Assembly: GCF_003957295.1 (NCBI RefSeq)
Contig: NZ_RQPJ01000001.1
Location: forward strand, 372,001-436,000
Direction of reading: 5' to 3'
Length of the DNA stretch: 64,000 nucleotides
DNA from: Arenibacter aquaticus
GTDB lineage: Bacteria; Bacteroidota; Bacteroidia; Flavobacteriales; Flavobacteriaceae
Part shown: positions 43,208 through 52,366 of the stretch, piece by piece
Layout: the number at the start of each line of letters is the position of its first letter
Position numbering within the stretch: position 1 is the stretch's first letter
Translations under genes and position numbers: made by a program
Notes under the pieces: generated by a model
What the model saw: the letters and a program-made list of their open reading frames with translations, nothing else
What the model was told of the DNA's origin: nothing
Database searches by the model: none

Positions 43208-45250
43208 CTAGACCTTTACAAGGTATTTGGATAAATTTTGTCTAAGTTTATCAAAGGAAATAGGTTTGGTAAAATAATCGGTCATCCCCACCTCTTTGGC
43301 CACCTGAATGGTTTCCTTGGTCACATCGGCAGAAAAACCAATGATTACAATATCCTTATTGGTTTTTCGTATTTCAACGGTGGCTTCAAAGCCGTCCATT
43401 TCCGGCATATGGATATCCATAAATACTAGGTCATAGTCGTTATCCCTGACTGCCTCAACGGCTTTTTTTCCATCGCCTACCCAGTATGATGTAACACCAA
43501 AGGTGTCTAGGGTCTTTTTAAGCACCACTACATTCACCTTATTATCGTCAACAATCAAAACCTTGAAACCGCTAAGATCTATAGCATTGTTGGCTATTTC
43601 TTTTTCTTCCGGTTCTACTTCGGTTATAGGGAATTTAAGACTGATCTTAAATTCTGAACCTTTATTTTCTGTGCTTTCCACTTCAATATGGCCTTCCAAC
43701 AGCTCTATCAACAGATAGGTAATATAGAGTCCCAATCCACTGCCTTCATGTCTTTTTGTTATCCCGCTATCTATCTGCGTAAAGCGGTCAAAAATGGATT
43801 TCAATTTGTTTTTGGGTATCCCTATTCCCGTATCCTTCACCCCAATTTCTACCTTAAGTGAGTTGCCTTGCACAGCTTCATCGTAGCTCACTTCTATACC
43901 GCCCTGCTCAGTAAATTTCAGGGCATTCCGCAATAGGTTGGTCAGGATCTGACCAAATTTGCCCATATCACCAATTACATGGGTCTTGCTTTGCGAATGA
44001 AAATCCAACCTTGCATAGAGCCCCTTATCCTCAATACTGGGCTTATAAATACTAATTATATTTTCCAATTCCTGTGAAGGGCAGAAAACGTCCTTTTTAA
44101 AACCTATACGCCCGGACTCTATTTTGTCTATTTCCAAAATATCATTGACCAGCAGCAACAATTTTTTTGAGGAAACGTCCATAAGGGACAGGTACTCCAT
44201 AAGGGAGCTATCCAATTTGGACTCTTTTAAAACTTCTATAAAGCCCATGATAGCGTTTAACGGGGTTCTAATTTCGTGGCTCATATTGGAGACGAATTCC
44301 GTTTTTGCCTTGGAAGCCTTTTCGGCCTTTATACGCTCTTTTTTGAGGCTCACATTTGCGTCCCTCAGTTTAAAATTCAACTCCCTAAAACGGCTGTTTT
44401 CCTTTCTGGAAGCCTGGTAAAAATATATCAGGGAGCTTGTAAGCAGGGACAATACCAACCCGAAAGCAAAAAATATCATCATAGTCTGCTTTTTCTCGGA
44501 ATACATATCAACCACACTGGGAGCCATGGAAAAGGTCCACACCTGATCATCCAGATCATCTACCGAATAGGATTGTGTATAGACCAGATTGTCCTCTATA
44601 CTATTGGGGCTAGGGGTGTTATAGGAGTAGAATACCCGCCCCATATCATCGGTCAATTCTATGGCGTACATATCCATCCCGGACATCAAGTGGTCAAAGG
44701 TAGAGGTGAAATCTATTCCTGCCGTAACGGTGCCCTGAAAAGCCCCATCGTAATACACCGGCACATCCAACAAAAATGCCTCACCTTTTTGGGTCAACTT
44801 TGTCCAGGACGTTATATTGGTTGATGAATCCCTTACATGCCCCAACCATTCATCGCGTCTAGGATGCTTGGAAAGATCCAGGCCAATGGCCTCCTCATTG
44901 CCTTCCATTGGGGTAATTCTTTGGATTACCATGCTACTATCAATCCACTCAACGAATTTAAAGGATTTATTCTGTCTTAAAATAAGTTTTACTTCATCTT
45001 CCCAATGCTCAAAATAAGCTCCTTTGGTCATTTGAATCCGCCTCATTAAATTCTCCAAGGCCACTATACTGCTCTGTCCGGTGTATATAAACTCCTTGTA
45101 TCTTAAGAATCCAGTATGACTTATTTCTTCCCTAAGAGCGTTCTTTTGTTCCCGTAAGGCGTTGTTCCACAATATGGAAACAACGGTCATTAAAATAACA
45201 AAAACGACAATAGGGAATATTAATTCCCTTTTAGAAAATTTAATGGACAT
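43208..45250 (-). CDS. Hybrid sensor histidine kinase with CHASE-like sensor and receiver domain
   Basis: This 680-residue inner-membrane sensor kinase has a first span at about 11-27 and a periplasmic sensor at about 30-255 that resembles CHASE domains (FVEWIDSSMVIQRITPMEGN and IGLDL, FLLDVPVYYDGAFQG). The second span is at about 258-276. The HisKA box is FVSNMSHEIRTPLNAIMG, followed by HATPase_c (NALKFTEQGG, DTGIGIPKNK, GSGLGLYIT) and a C-terminal receiver (acidic pair 568-569, phospho-acceptor Asp612 in MDIHMPEMDG, Lys662). There is no output domain, so phosphate must pass to another protein. No response regulator or Hpt gene is adjacent, so the pathway is an orphan here. Confidence 0.92.
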   Translation of the reverse strand: MSIKFSKRELIFPIVVFVILMTVVSILWNNALREQKNALREEISHTGFLRYKEFIYTGQSSIVALENLMRRIQMTKGAYFEHWEDEVKLILRQNKSFKFVEWIDSSMVIQRITPMEGNEEAIGLDLSKHPRRDEWLGHVRDSSTNITSWTKLTQKGEAFLLDVPVYYDGAFQGTVTAGIDFTSTFDHLMSGMDMYAIELTDDMGRVFYSYNTPSPNSIEDNLVYTQSYSVDDLDDQVWTFSMAPSVVDMYSEKKQTMMIFFAFGLVLSLLTSSLIYFYQASRKENSRFRELNFKLRDANVSLKKERIKAEKASKAKTEFVSNMSHEIRTPLNAIMGFIEVLKESKLDSSLMEYLSLMDVSSKKLLLLVNDILEIDKIESGRIGFKKDVFCPSQELENIISIYKPSIEDKGLYARLDFHSQSKTHVIGDMGKFGQILTNLLRNALKFTEQGGIEVSYDEAVQGNSLKVEIGVKDTGIGIPKNKLKSIFDRFTQIDSGITKRHEGSGLGLYITYLLIELLEGHIEVESTENKGSEFKISLKFPITEVEPEEKEIANNAIDLSGFKVLIVDDNKVNVVVLKKTLDTFGVTSYWVGDGKKAVEAVRDNDYDLVFMDIHMPEMDGFEATVEIRKTNKDIVIIGFSADVTKETIQVAKEVGMTDYFTKPISFDKLRQNLSKYLVKV

Positions 45251-45310
45251 CTTGCGGTTTAACTATAACAGTATAAGTTTAGTGGGCACTGTGACACTCT
45301 TCTATTTGCC

Positions 45311-45318
45311 CAAAGATA
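45311..45318 (-). promoter_or_regulatory. -7 element TATCTTTG of the histidine kinase
   Basis: TATCTTTG on the minus strand lies 61 bases before the kinase ATG. A TTG is present 25 bases further upstream, two bases beyond the usual spacing. Confidence 0.5.
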
Positions 45319-45660
45319 TCACAATTAATAAAAAATTGCACTACAAGGCCGGCAGTAATACAGGGGTAGGCCAATTTTCTATACTTTTATACAACGTGCC
45401 GTGCAGGCTTTTATTCTTAACTCTTACAATCATCCCCATACGGAAAGGACATTTATTTTGGCTTAAAACGGAAAAAACAGGTACCTTAAAAACAACTACC
45501 TTTTAGGGGTTAGACCAGACCGATATAGGATTGGTGTTGGAACAGAAACACTTTCTGCCCAATCTAAAACCCATGGCCAACTATTAACCTGTTAAGGCCA
45601 TACACGGGGTTTCTTCCAAAATAATTACAAGATTTTTTAATCCTACTTTACCAAAAAATT

Positions 45661-45668
45661 TATCTTTG
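45661..45668 (+). promoter_or_regulatory. -7 element TATCTTTG of the terB gene
   Basis: TATCTTTG lies 21 bases before the ATG at 45690, giving a leader of about 15 bases. No clear TTG is found upstream. Confidence 0.5.
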
Positions 45669-45689
45669 CCTTAAATAAAAATTAAGAAT

Positions 45690-46112
45690 ATGTCATATGT
45701 TGATTTATACAGTAGTGGCGCGCACAGAAGAAATTTGGCGCATTTTGCTGCCATTGCTACCCTCGCCGCTGTTGACGGTGAAATAAACGAGGAAGAAAGA
45801 GTTCTATTGGACCGCTTTGCCAATAAATTGGATATTACGGCAGATGAGTATAAGGAGGTTATGGAGTCTGACAATAAATATCCCATTAACCCACCGGCCA
45901 GCTCTGAAGAGCGACTTCAAAGACTTTTTGATCTCTTCCGTATCATCTTTGTAGATCACATTATAGACAAGGAAGAGCGTGCACTCATTACAAAATACGC
46001 TATAGGTTTGGGTTACCGATCTGAGAGTGCCAATTTGATCATTAAGAGATCTATAGAAATTTTTAGTGGACAAATAGCATTTGAAGACTACCTATACCTT
46101 CTTAAACATTAG
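45690..46112 (+). CDS. TerB-family protein
   Basis: This 140-residue, all-helical protein of the TerB (tellurite resistance) fold contains the acidic turns VDGEINEEERVLLDRF (about 29-44) and HIIDKEERALITKYA (about 90-104), which bind metal in characterised TerB proteins. It stands alone, without other ter genes. It is therefore more likely a general stress or metal-sensing protein than part of a tellurite operon. It shares a bidirectional terminator with fbp, which converges on it. Confidence 0.8.
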   Translation: MSYVDLYSSGAHRRNLAHFAAIATLAAVDGEINEEERVLLDRFANKLDITADEYKEVMESDNKYPINPPASSEERLQRLFDLFRIIFVDHIIDKEERALITKYAIGLGYRSESANLIIKRSIEIFSGQIAFEDYLYLLKH

Positions 46113-46132
46113 GAGTCATAAAAGAAAAAGAT

Positions 46133-46161
46133 AAAAAAAGGAGCCTTATGCTCCTTTTTTT
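46133..46161. terminator. Bidirectional terminator shared by terB-like gene and fbp
   Basis: AAAAAAAGGAGC/GCTCCTTTTTTT with a 5-base loop is symmetric and works in both directions. Its right end touches the fbp stop codon (46161-46163). Confidence 0.9.
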
Positions 46162-47168
46162 TATTCCTGCACAGCCATAAATTCCTCCGCTTTTTCCACC
46201 ATTTTTCTACTTCCGCAAAAGAAGGGCACCCTTTGGTGCAGGGCTGTGGGAACCACGTCCATAATAGAAGAATACCCGTTACTGGCCTTGCCATTGGCCT
46301 GTTCGGCTATAAATGCCATGGGATTACATTCGTACAACAGCCTTAGTTTTCCTTCGGCAGCCACGCTGCTCTTGGGGTAGATATAAATCCCTCCCTTGAT
46401 CATATTTCTATGAAAATCCGAAACCAAGGACCCTATATATCTTGAGGTATAGGGCCTATCTCCCTCTTCTTGTTGACAGTATTTGATATAATTTTTTACC
46501 CCTTGTGGAAAATGTACATAATTCCCCTCGTTCAAGGAGTATATCCTACCTGTTTCGGGAAACTGCATTTGGGGATGGGAAAGATAGAAGGTTCCCAACG
46601 CCGGATTTAAGGTAAAACCGTTTACCCCGTCACCCGTGGTATACACTAGCATGGTAGAAGTTCCGTAAACCACATACCCCGCCGCAATTTGATTCCGCCC
46701 GGGCTGCAAAAAATCTTCGAGCTGCACTGGCGTACCTATAGGGGTTACCCGCCTGTATATAGAAAAGATAGTCCCTACCGATACATTTACATCTATATTG
46801 GAAGAACCATCCAGAGGATCTATCAGCACCACATACTTATTTTGATTCTGATTGTCATTACTGTTGACACTGATAAAATCATCTTCCTCCTCAGAGGCAA
46901 TTCCACACACTATTTCCCTATTCTTTAAGGTCTGTATAAATTTTTCATTGGCCAAAACATCAAGCTTTTGTTGGTCTTCCCCTTGGATATTGGTATCCCC
47001 AGCCTCTCCAATAATATCTACAAGACCGGCTTTATTTACTTCGTGGTTCACTACTTTTGCCGCCAATCTGATGGCGTTGATCAGTTTGGACAATTCCCCT
47101 GAAGAGTATTGGAAGGATGCTTGGTTTTCTATTATGAATTCCCCCAGGGTGGTGTTTTTTCTATTCAT
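46161..47168 (-). CDS. fbp: Fructose-1,6-bisphosphatase class 1
   Basis: This 335-residue enzyme hydrolyses fructose 1,6-bisphosphate to fructose 6-phosphate in gluconeogenesis. The metal-binding signature [19 protein letters not shown] (about 117-135) and ASEEEDDF before it are intact, and the C-terminal [16 protein letters not shown] provides sugar-phosphate contacts. Length and order are those of the class 1 enzyme. It is a single gene with the bidirectional terminator at its end. Confidence 0.97.
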   Translation of the reverse strand: MNRKNTTLGEFIIENQASFQYSSGELSKLINAIRLAAKVVNHEVNKAGLVDIIGEAGDTNIQGEDQQKLDVLANEKFIQTLKNREIVCGIASEEEDDFISVNSNDNQNQNKYVVLIDPLDGSSNIDVNVSVGTIFSIYRRVTPIGTPVQLEDFLQPGRNQIAAGYVVYGTSTMLVYTTGDGVNGFTLNPALGTFYLSHPQMQFPETGRIYSLNEGNYVHFPQGVKNYIKYCQQEEGDRPYTSRYIGSLVSDFHRNMIKGGIYIYPKSSVAAEGKLRLLYECNPMAFIAEQANGKASNGYSSIMDVVPTALHQRVPFFCGSRKMVEKAEEFMAVQE

Positions 47169-47281
47169 AGCGAAAGCTTTGTTGATTTGAGCACAAATAT
47201 CGGTTAATTTGTGAAACTACAACGTTTTCGTAATAATTTGATTTTTTAAATTTATAACTTAGTGTTTTATTTGTAACAATT

Positions 47282-47761
47282 ATGAAGTACAGTATTCGCG
47301 ATGCCCAGGCCAGTGATATGGCACAGGTACATAAGCTGATTAAGGAGTTGGCCGTTTTTGAGAAAGAAGCAGATGCCGTAGAGGTAACTGTAGACGATTT
47401 AATAAGGGACGGTTTTGGAAGCAATAAACTGTTCCATTGTTATTTGGCCGAGGTTGATGACGAAGTAGTGGGCATGGCCTTGTTATACCCACGCTACTCT
47501 ACTTGGAAAGGCCCTATTATTCACTTGGAGGACCTAATTGTAACAGCGTCCATGAGAGGAAGTGGATTGGGTGCAGCGCTATTGACCAAGGTTGTAGAGT
47601 ACGGACAGCAGCTTGGGGTAAAACGGATTAGTTGGGAAGTTCTGGACTGGAACGATCCGGCGATTGCTTTTTACGAAAGTAAAGGGGCCAATGTCCTAAG
47701 GGATTGGAACGTAGTTCATTTGGACGAAAAAGGAATTCAAAAATTTTTAAATAAGATATGA
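47282..47761 (+). CDS. GNAT acetyltransferase, diamine/spermidine N-acetyltransferase-like
   Basis: This 159-residue GNAT enzyme resembles the SSAT group (diamine N1-acetyltransferases). It begins YSIRDAQASDMAQVHKLIKE and has the acetyl-CoA loop RGSGLGAALLTKV (about 92-104), then SWEVLDWNDPAIAFYESKGA, the block typical of this group. The substrate is probably an amine but is not proven. Its stop overlaps the start of the aspartate kinase gene (ATGA), so the two are translationally coupled. Confidence 0.85.
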   Translation: MKYSIRDAQASDMAQVHKLIKELAVFEKEADAVEVTVDDLIRDGFGSNKLFHCYLAEVDDEVVGMALLYPRYSTWKGPIIHLEDLIVTASMRGSGLGAALLTKVVEYGQQLGVKRISWEVLDWNDPAIAFYESKGANVLRDWNVVHLDEKGIQKFLNKI

Positions 47762-49008
47762 GGGTTTTTAAATTTGGAGGAGCGTCTGTAAGGGATGCAA
47801 AAAGCATAAAGAACGTTGTTAATGTTCTACAGGAGGTTGGTCACCAAAATACGCTTTTGGTAGTCTCTGCCATGGGAAAAACAACCAACGCCATGGAAAA
47901 TATAGTAGACGCCTATTTTACCGATAAATCGCTTTTACCTTCCGCTATACAGGAAGTTATAGATTATCACCAGGCCATTCTACAGGATTTGTTCCCCAGC
48001 AGCAACCATGCTGTTTACGAAAGTGTAAAAATCCTTTTTGACGAAGTACAGGGTTTTTTAACCTGGAACAAATCACCTAAATATGGATTTGTCTATGACC
48101 AGGTGGTAGGTTATGGCGAATTGATCTCCACCACTATTTTAAGTGCCTATTTAAATGAGATTGGCATTCAAAATCAATGGTTGGACGTACGCTCACTGAT
48201 AAAGACCAGTGATAATTACCGGGACGCCAAAGTAAATTGGGACAAAACCCAGCAGAATGTCACCCAAAAAGTAGACAAGAGCAAACTTAATATCACCCAG
48301 GGCTTCTTGGGCAGTGACGACAACAACTTTACCACCACCTTGGGCAGGGAAGGATCGGATTACACCGCAGCCATTTTGGCCTATTGCCTCAATGCGGATG
48401 AAGTAACCATATGGAAGGATGTTCCTGGGGTATTAAACGCCGATCCAAGATATTTTGAGAAGACAGAACTGCTCAATAACATTTCGTATCGCGAAGCCAT
48501 AGAACTAGCTTTCTACGGAGCCTCGGTAATACACCCCAAAACATTGCAGCCTTTACAAAGAAAGGAGATTCCCTTGCACGTAAAATCCTTTATCAACCCA
48601 AAGGACAAGGGTACAACTGTAGGCAAGGGCGTGGGCATTGAACCTAAGGTTCCCTGTTTCATTGTAAAGAAAAACCAAGTGCTTATGAAGCTCTCTTCCC
48701 TAGATTTTTCCTTTATCGTAGAGGACAGCATTAGCGAGTTATTTAAAATGTTGCACGACCATAGGATGAAGGTAGATCTGATCCAAAATTCTGCCATTAG
48801 TTTTTCGGTCTGTGTAGACAATAAGTTTGGAAAGCTGGAAGAATTGCTAAACCTTTTAAAAAGCAGGTTTAAGGTGGTACACCACGAAGGGGTATCCCTG
48901 TACACCATTAGGCATTTTGACACCGAAGCCATTACATCCCTGCAAAAAGGGAAAGATGTTTTATTGGAACAACGCGGCAAGGAAACGGTGCAATTGGTGG
49001 TAAAATAA
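47758..49008 (+). CDS. Aspartate kinase
   Basis: Aspartate kinase makes aspartyl phosphate, the first step toward lysine, threonine, methionine and diaminopimelate. This 416-residue monofunctional enzyme has the ATP-site KFGGASV (5-11, with Ala where Thr is usual), the substrate loop GFLGSD and TTLGREGSDYTAAILAY, and FYGASVIHPKTLQPLQ. Two short ACT segments form the C-terminus and should give feedback control. Its start overlaps the acetyltransferase stop by 4 bases. No other genes of the pathway adjoin it. Confidence 0.93.
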   Translation: MRVFKFGGASVRDAKSIKNVVNVLQEVGHQNTLLVVSAMGKTTNAMENIVDAYFTDKSLLPSAIQEVIDYHQAILQDLFPSSNHAVYESVKILFDEVQGFLTWNKSPKYGFVYDQVVGYGELISTTILSAYLNEIGIQNQWLDVRSLIKTSDNYRDAKVNWDKTQQNVTQKVDKSKLNITQGFLGSDDNNFTTTLGREGSDYTAAILAYCLNADEVTIWKDVPGVLNADPRYFEKTELLNNISYREAIELAFYGASVIHPKTLQPLQRKEIPLHVKSFINPKDKGTTVGKGVGIEPKVPCFIVKKNQVLMKLSSLDFSFIVEDSISELFKMLHDHRMKVDLIQNSAISFSVCVDNKFGKLEELLNLLKSRFKVVHHEGVSLYTIRHFDTEAITSLQKGKDVLLEQRGKETVQLVVK

Positions 49009-49093
49009 GACTTTGATACTATTTGTTGGCATATTTATATACGGATAGCTGTAGCGATTTCCCTATCTTAGTGGCGACCAAATATACCAACGC

Positions 49094-50914
49094 ATGGGTT
49101 TAGTGACCGCAAAGGAGGTAGCCAAGGCTATTAACCTTGATAAATACGGTTTTCTGGGAACGTTTATTGGATGGTTGCTGATGAAGCTAACCAAAATATC
49201 CAGTATAAATCGCTTTTACGACGATCATAAGCACCTTAAAGGGGTGGATTTTTTGGATGCCATTTTAGCGCATTACCAAATAAAATTTGAGATCCCGGAA
49301 GAGGACTTTAAGCGCTTGCCCAAAGAGGGCTCCTATATAACCATATCCAATCACCCGCTTGGGGGCATAGACGGCGTGCTGCTCTTGAAACTAATGTTGC
49401 ACCAAAGGTCCGACTTTAAGATCATAGCCAACTTTCTCCTTCACAGGATAGAACCCATATCCCCTTATATTCTCCCGGTAAACCCTTTTGAGAACCACAA
49501 GGATGCAAAAAGCAGTATTGCAGGTTTTAAGAGTGCCATGAAACACCTACAGCTGGGCCAGCCTTTGGGCATCTTCCCAGCCGGCGAGGTCTCTACCTAT
49601 AGGGATGGGAAACTAATAGTGGACAAACCCTGGGAAGAAGCTGCCTTAAAATTGATACGAAAGGCAGAAGTACCGGTGGTCCCCATCTATTTTCACGCTA
49701 AGAACAGTAGGCTGTTCTACCGTTTATCCAAAATCAGCGATGTCTTCCGCACCGCCAAGCTACCCTCCGAGGTAACTACCCAAAAAAATAGGACCATAAA
49801 GGTAAGGATAGGACAGCCCATATCGGTAAAAACACAGAACGAACAGGAGAATTTGGCCGAATTTACGGAGCTACTGAGACGCAAAACCTACATCCTGTCC
49901 AATGCCTATGAGAAGGGAAGCTTTTTGGGACATATTCCCAGTAGTTTAAAAATCCCCAAAGCCCCAAGAAAGATTGCATCGGCCGTACGTACCGAGGTAA
50001 TACAGGAAGAGATAGAACGGCTAAGGGAAAAAGACTGTAGATTGCTACAAAGCAAGAATTACGAGGTGTTCTTGGCCAAGGCAGTTGATATGCCTTTTAT
50101 TCTTAAAGAAATAGGACGGCAGCGCGAGGTAACCTTTAGGGCCATAGGCGAGGGTACCAACAACGCCATAGACCTTGATAAGTTTGATAATTACTATCGT
50201 CATCTCTTTCTATGGGACGACACCTTAAAATGTATTGTTGGAGCCTATAGAATGGGTATGGGTTCCGAGATATTTGAAGAATACGGAATAGACGGATTTT
50301 ATTTACAGGACCTTTTCCGCTTTGAACCGGAACTCCACCCCATGATGAAGTCGTCCATTGAAATGGGAAGGGCCTATATCATTAAGGAATACCAACAAAA
50401 ACCCATGCCGCTGTTTCTGTTATGGAAGGGCATAGTACATACCACCCTGCGATTCCCGGATCACAAATATTTAATAGGAGGGGTTAGTATAAGCAACCAA
50501 TTTTCCAAATTTTCAAAATCGCTCATGATAGAGTTTATGAAAAGTAATTATTGGGATCCCTATGTGGCACAGTACATAAGGCCCAAGAAGGAATTTAAGG
50601 TTAAATTAAAAGATGCCGACAAGGAATTTATTTTTGATGAAACCAAGGCCGACCTCAACAAGTTTGACAAACTCATAGAAGAAGTGGAACCCGGCAGTCT
50701 TCGTCTTCCTGTACTGATAAAAAAGTACATAAAACAAAATGCCAAAGTGGTAGCCTTTAATGTGGACCCCTTATTTAACAATTCTGTGGACGGCTTAATG
50801 TACATTAAAATTGCAGACCTCCCAGAAAGCACCGTAAAGCCTGTTATGGAAGAGTTTCAGGCCGAATTGGAGCGCAAATTGGCTGAAGGCCAAGAGGAAC
50901 AAGAACCGGAATAA
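49094..50914 (+). CDS. Two-domain acyltransferase (LPLAT plus GNAT-like), resembling ornithine-lipid synthase OlsF
   Basis: This 606-residue protein has an N-terminal PlsC-like acyltransferase (about 60-280) with the motif SNHPLGGIDG and IFPAGEVSTY. A C-terminal GNAT-like acyl-amino-acid synthase domain (about 320-520) contains RAIGEGTNNAIDLDKFD, CIVGAYRMGMG and SSIEMGRAYI. This order matches OlsF, known from Serratia and reported for many Bacteroidetes, which makes ornithine (or related amino-acid) lipids: one domain N-acylates the amino acid and the other adds a second acyl chain. An acidic tail (EGQEEQEPE) ends the protein. The amino-acid head group is not predictable. Confidence 0.75.
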   Translation: MGLVTAKEVAKAINLDKYGFLGTFIGWLLMKLTKISSINRFYDDHKHLKGVDFLDAILAHYQIKFEIPEEDFKRLPKEGSYITISNHPLGGIDGVLLLKLMLHQRSDFKIIANFLLHRIEPISPYILPVNPFENHKDAKSSIAGFKSAMKHLQLGQPLGIFPAGEVSTYRDGKLIVDKPWEEAALKLIRKAEVPVVPIYFHAKNSRLFYRLSKISDVFRTAKLPSEVTTQKNRTIKVRIGQPISVKTQNEQENLAEFTELLRRKTYILSNAYEKGSFLGHIPSSLKIPKAPRKIASAVRTEVIQEEIERLREKDCRLLQSKNYEVFLAKAVDMPFILKEIGRQREVTFRAIGEGTNNAIDLDKFDNYYRHLFLWDDTLKCIVGAYRMGMGSEIFEEYGIDGFYLQDLFRFEPELHPMMKSSIEMGRAYIIKEYQQKPMPLFLLWKGIVHTTLRFPDHKYLIGGVSISNQFSKFSKSLMIEFMKSNYWDPYVAQYIRPKKEFKVKLKDADKEFIFDETKADLNKFDKLIEEVEPGSLRLPVLIKKYIKQNAKVVAFNVDPLFNNSVDGLMYIKIADLPESTVKPVMEEFQAELERKLAEGQEEQEPE

Positions 50915-50968
50915 TACCCCTAAGGAACAACGGCATGTCCAGGAAGTAGCCGCGACATTACCAAAAAA

Positions 50969-51460
50969 TTAATCCATACCCACCAAGGTACTTCTACGTT
51001 CAAACAGTAGGTTGTCTATCCATAGGTTGTTGCGTTTACCAATGCGTTCCCGCTTGCCTATATAACGGAACCCCACTTTTTTGTGCAGGGCTATACTCCC
51101 TTTGTTTTCGGGAAAAATTCCCGACTGCAGTGTCCAAAATCCGGCTTTTTCACTTTCAAGGATCAAGCTTTCCATAAGGGCCTTCCCTACCCCCATTTTT
51201 GTAAACCTGCTCCCTACGTAAACGCTTACTTCTGCCACTCCCCCATAAACGCACCTGCCAGACACTGGAGAAAGTGCGGCCCAGCCCATGACAAGGCCGC
51301 CATTTGTGGCCACCAACCTTCCCACCTGCAAATGATTGGCATCCCACACCTTATAGTCCGGCACTTCCTTTTCAAAGGTGGCAACACCGGTATCCATGCC
51401 CTCCTGATATATTTGGGCAACAAACGGCCAATCTTCTTTATGCATTCTTCGTATATCCAT
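50969..51460 (-). CDS. GNAT acetyltransferase (phosphinothricin/amino-acid N-acetyltransferase-like)
   Basis: This 163-residue GNAT enzyme follows the pattern of the phosphinothricin acetyltransferase-like group: IRRMHKEDWPFVAQIYQEGM at the N-terminus, GWAALSPVSGRCVYGGVAEVSVY in the centre (given as GWAALSPVSGRC and VYGGVAEVSVY), the CoA loop KMGVGKAL, and FPENKGSIALHKKVGFR. Proteins of this group often acetylate amino acids or detoxify analogues. The ATG at 51460 is used; the longer frame would need a TTG at 51493. It converges on the acyltransferase gene. Confidence 0.85.
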   Translation of the reverse strand: MDIRRMHKEDWPFVAQIYQEGMDTGVATFEKEVPDYKVWDANHLQVGRLVATNGGLVMGWAALSPVSGRCVYGGVAEVSVYVGSRFTKMGVGKALMESLILESEKAGFWTLQSGIFPENKGSIALHKKVGFRYIGKRERIGKRNNLWIDNLLFERRSTLVGMD

Positions 51461-51493
51461 AACTAGATCTAAAACAAAATAGCCCCTATTCAA

Positions 51494-51857
51494 CTACTAA
51501 ATAGCCCATAGGGTTGTTTTTATTTTTAAACACTCCAAAACGGCATTAACCACCCACAAATTTCGTGACTTCTATAGGGAAACAGCGCAAAATACTTTCA
51601 AAACCGTCAGATAGAGCGATTTTTCAAAGTGAAACGAAAAAAATTATATCGCAACCATGCTTTTGATTAAAAAACACCCCGATTCCCACATACTTCCCAG
51701 TCCAAAATAACCACAAGCTACCTAGCTGCTCTTTAATGCACTCCCCTTAGATCTCCCACTCCTTGGCAGCATAGTCCTGACCCCAATACATCGTAATATT
51801 ACGATTGAATATTGTAAAAATAAAGTCGGACACCGGGGCACCGACCTTATATTTATC
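51494..51857. other. Intergenic region with a 16-bp palindrome
   Basis: ATCGTAATATTACGAT at 51790-51805 is a perfect 16-bp palindrome just beside the terminator of the TM2 gene. No gene is seen in these 364 bases. Confidence 0.45.
51813..51848 (-). terminator. Intrinsic terminator of the TM2 gene
   Basis: On the minus strand AAGGTCGG/CCGACTTT pair with one mismatch around an 11-base loop, then T-rich ATTTTTA follows. It starts 10 bases after the stop codon. Confidence 0.7.
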
Positions 51858-52313
51858 TTAGAACCAGGGTTTCCTTCCGGCCTGATAGGTGTTATAAAAT
51901 TCCTCGTCGGACTTGGTCAAATACAGTATTCCCTCTATAAGACCAATCACCCACATTAGGGAGGCTCCTATACCACAGGTTATGGCACCAATTACTATGG
52001 TAATGGCCAACATAATTATACCCTCCTTGGTATATCCCAAAATAAATTTATGCACCCCAAATCCACCAAAAACAATGGCCAGTACACCTGCCAAAATTTT
52101 CTTGTTGTCGCCACTGGCACTTGCCAGGCCTTCTTTAAATTCATTGGCAGTTTTCTTGGCTTCCTCACCAAAATCCTTTGCAGTTTCTTTGGATTCTTTG
52201 GCAAATTCCTTGGCCGAATCCTTGGCGTCCTTGGTAAATTCCTTTGCGGAGTCCTTGGCGTCTTTTGCTGTGCCTTCAGCCTTGTCTCCCAGATCTTTAT
52301 TTTCTTCTGACAT
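51858..52313 (-). CDS. TM2 domain protein with LEA-like 11-residue repeats
   Basis: This 151-residue protein joins two parts. Residues about 16-62 are four tandem 11-residue repeats, for example TKDAKDSAKEF and AKESKETAKDF, forming an amphipathic Ala/Lys/Glu helix like LEA group 3 or apolipoprotein repeats. The C-terminal half is a TM2 domain with two membrane spans (about 70-122: ILAGVLAIVFGGFGVHKFILG, given as ILAGVLAIVF and GGFGVHKFILG, then a Gly-rich span). The repeats are visible in the DNA as 33-base units. The protein is probably an inner-membrane protein whose soluble helix lies along the membrane or protects it under drying or salt stress; this is inference. Confidence 0.82.
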   Translation of the reverse strand: MSEENKDLGDKAEGTAKDAKDSAKEFTKDAKDSAKEFAKESKETAKDFGEEAKKTANEFKEGLASASGDNKKILAGVLAIVFGGFGVHKFILGYTKEGIIMLAITIVIGAITCGIGASLMWVIGLIEGILYLTKSDEEFYNTYQAGRKPWF

Positions 52314-52366
52314 GGTTATTTTTTAGTTGATTAATAATTGTATTAAATGTAATAATTATTTCCCAA

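Larger units (their letters stand above)
45251..45689. other. Divergent intergenic region
   Basis: This 439-base divergent spacer carries -7 elements for both flanking genes (45311-45318 minus, 45661-45668 plus). A reading frame of 114 codons crosses it antisense to the kinase start but shows no family resemblance. Nothing else is seen. Confidence 0.45.

Noticed and set aside
45162..45506. 114-codon + strand reading frame crossing the start of the histidine kinase gene.
   Set aside because: Partly antisense to the kinase, no family resemblance, and the real gene and its -7 element account for the region.
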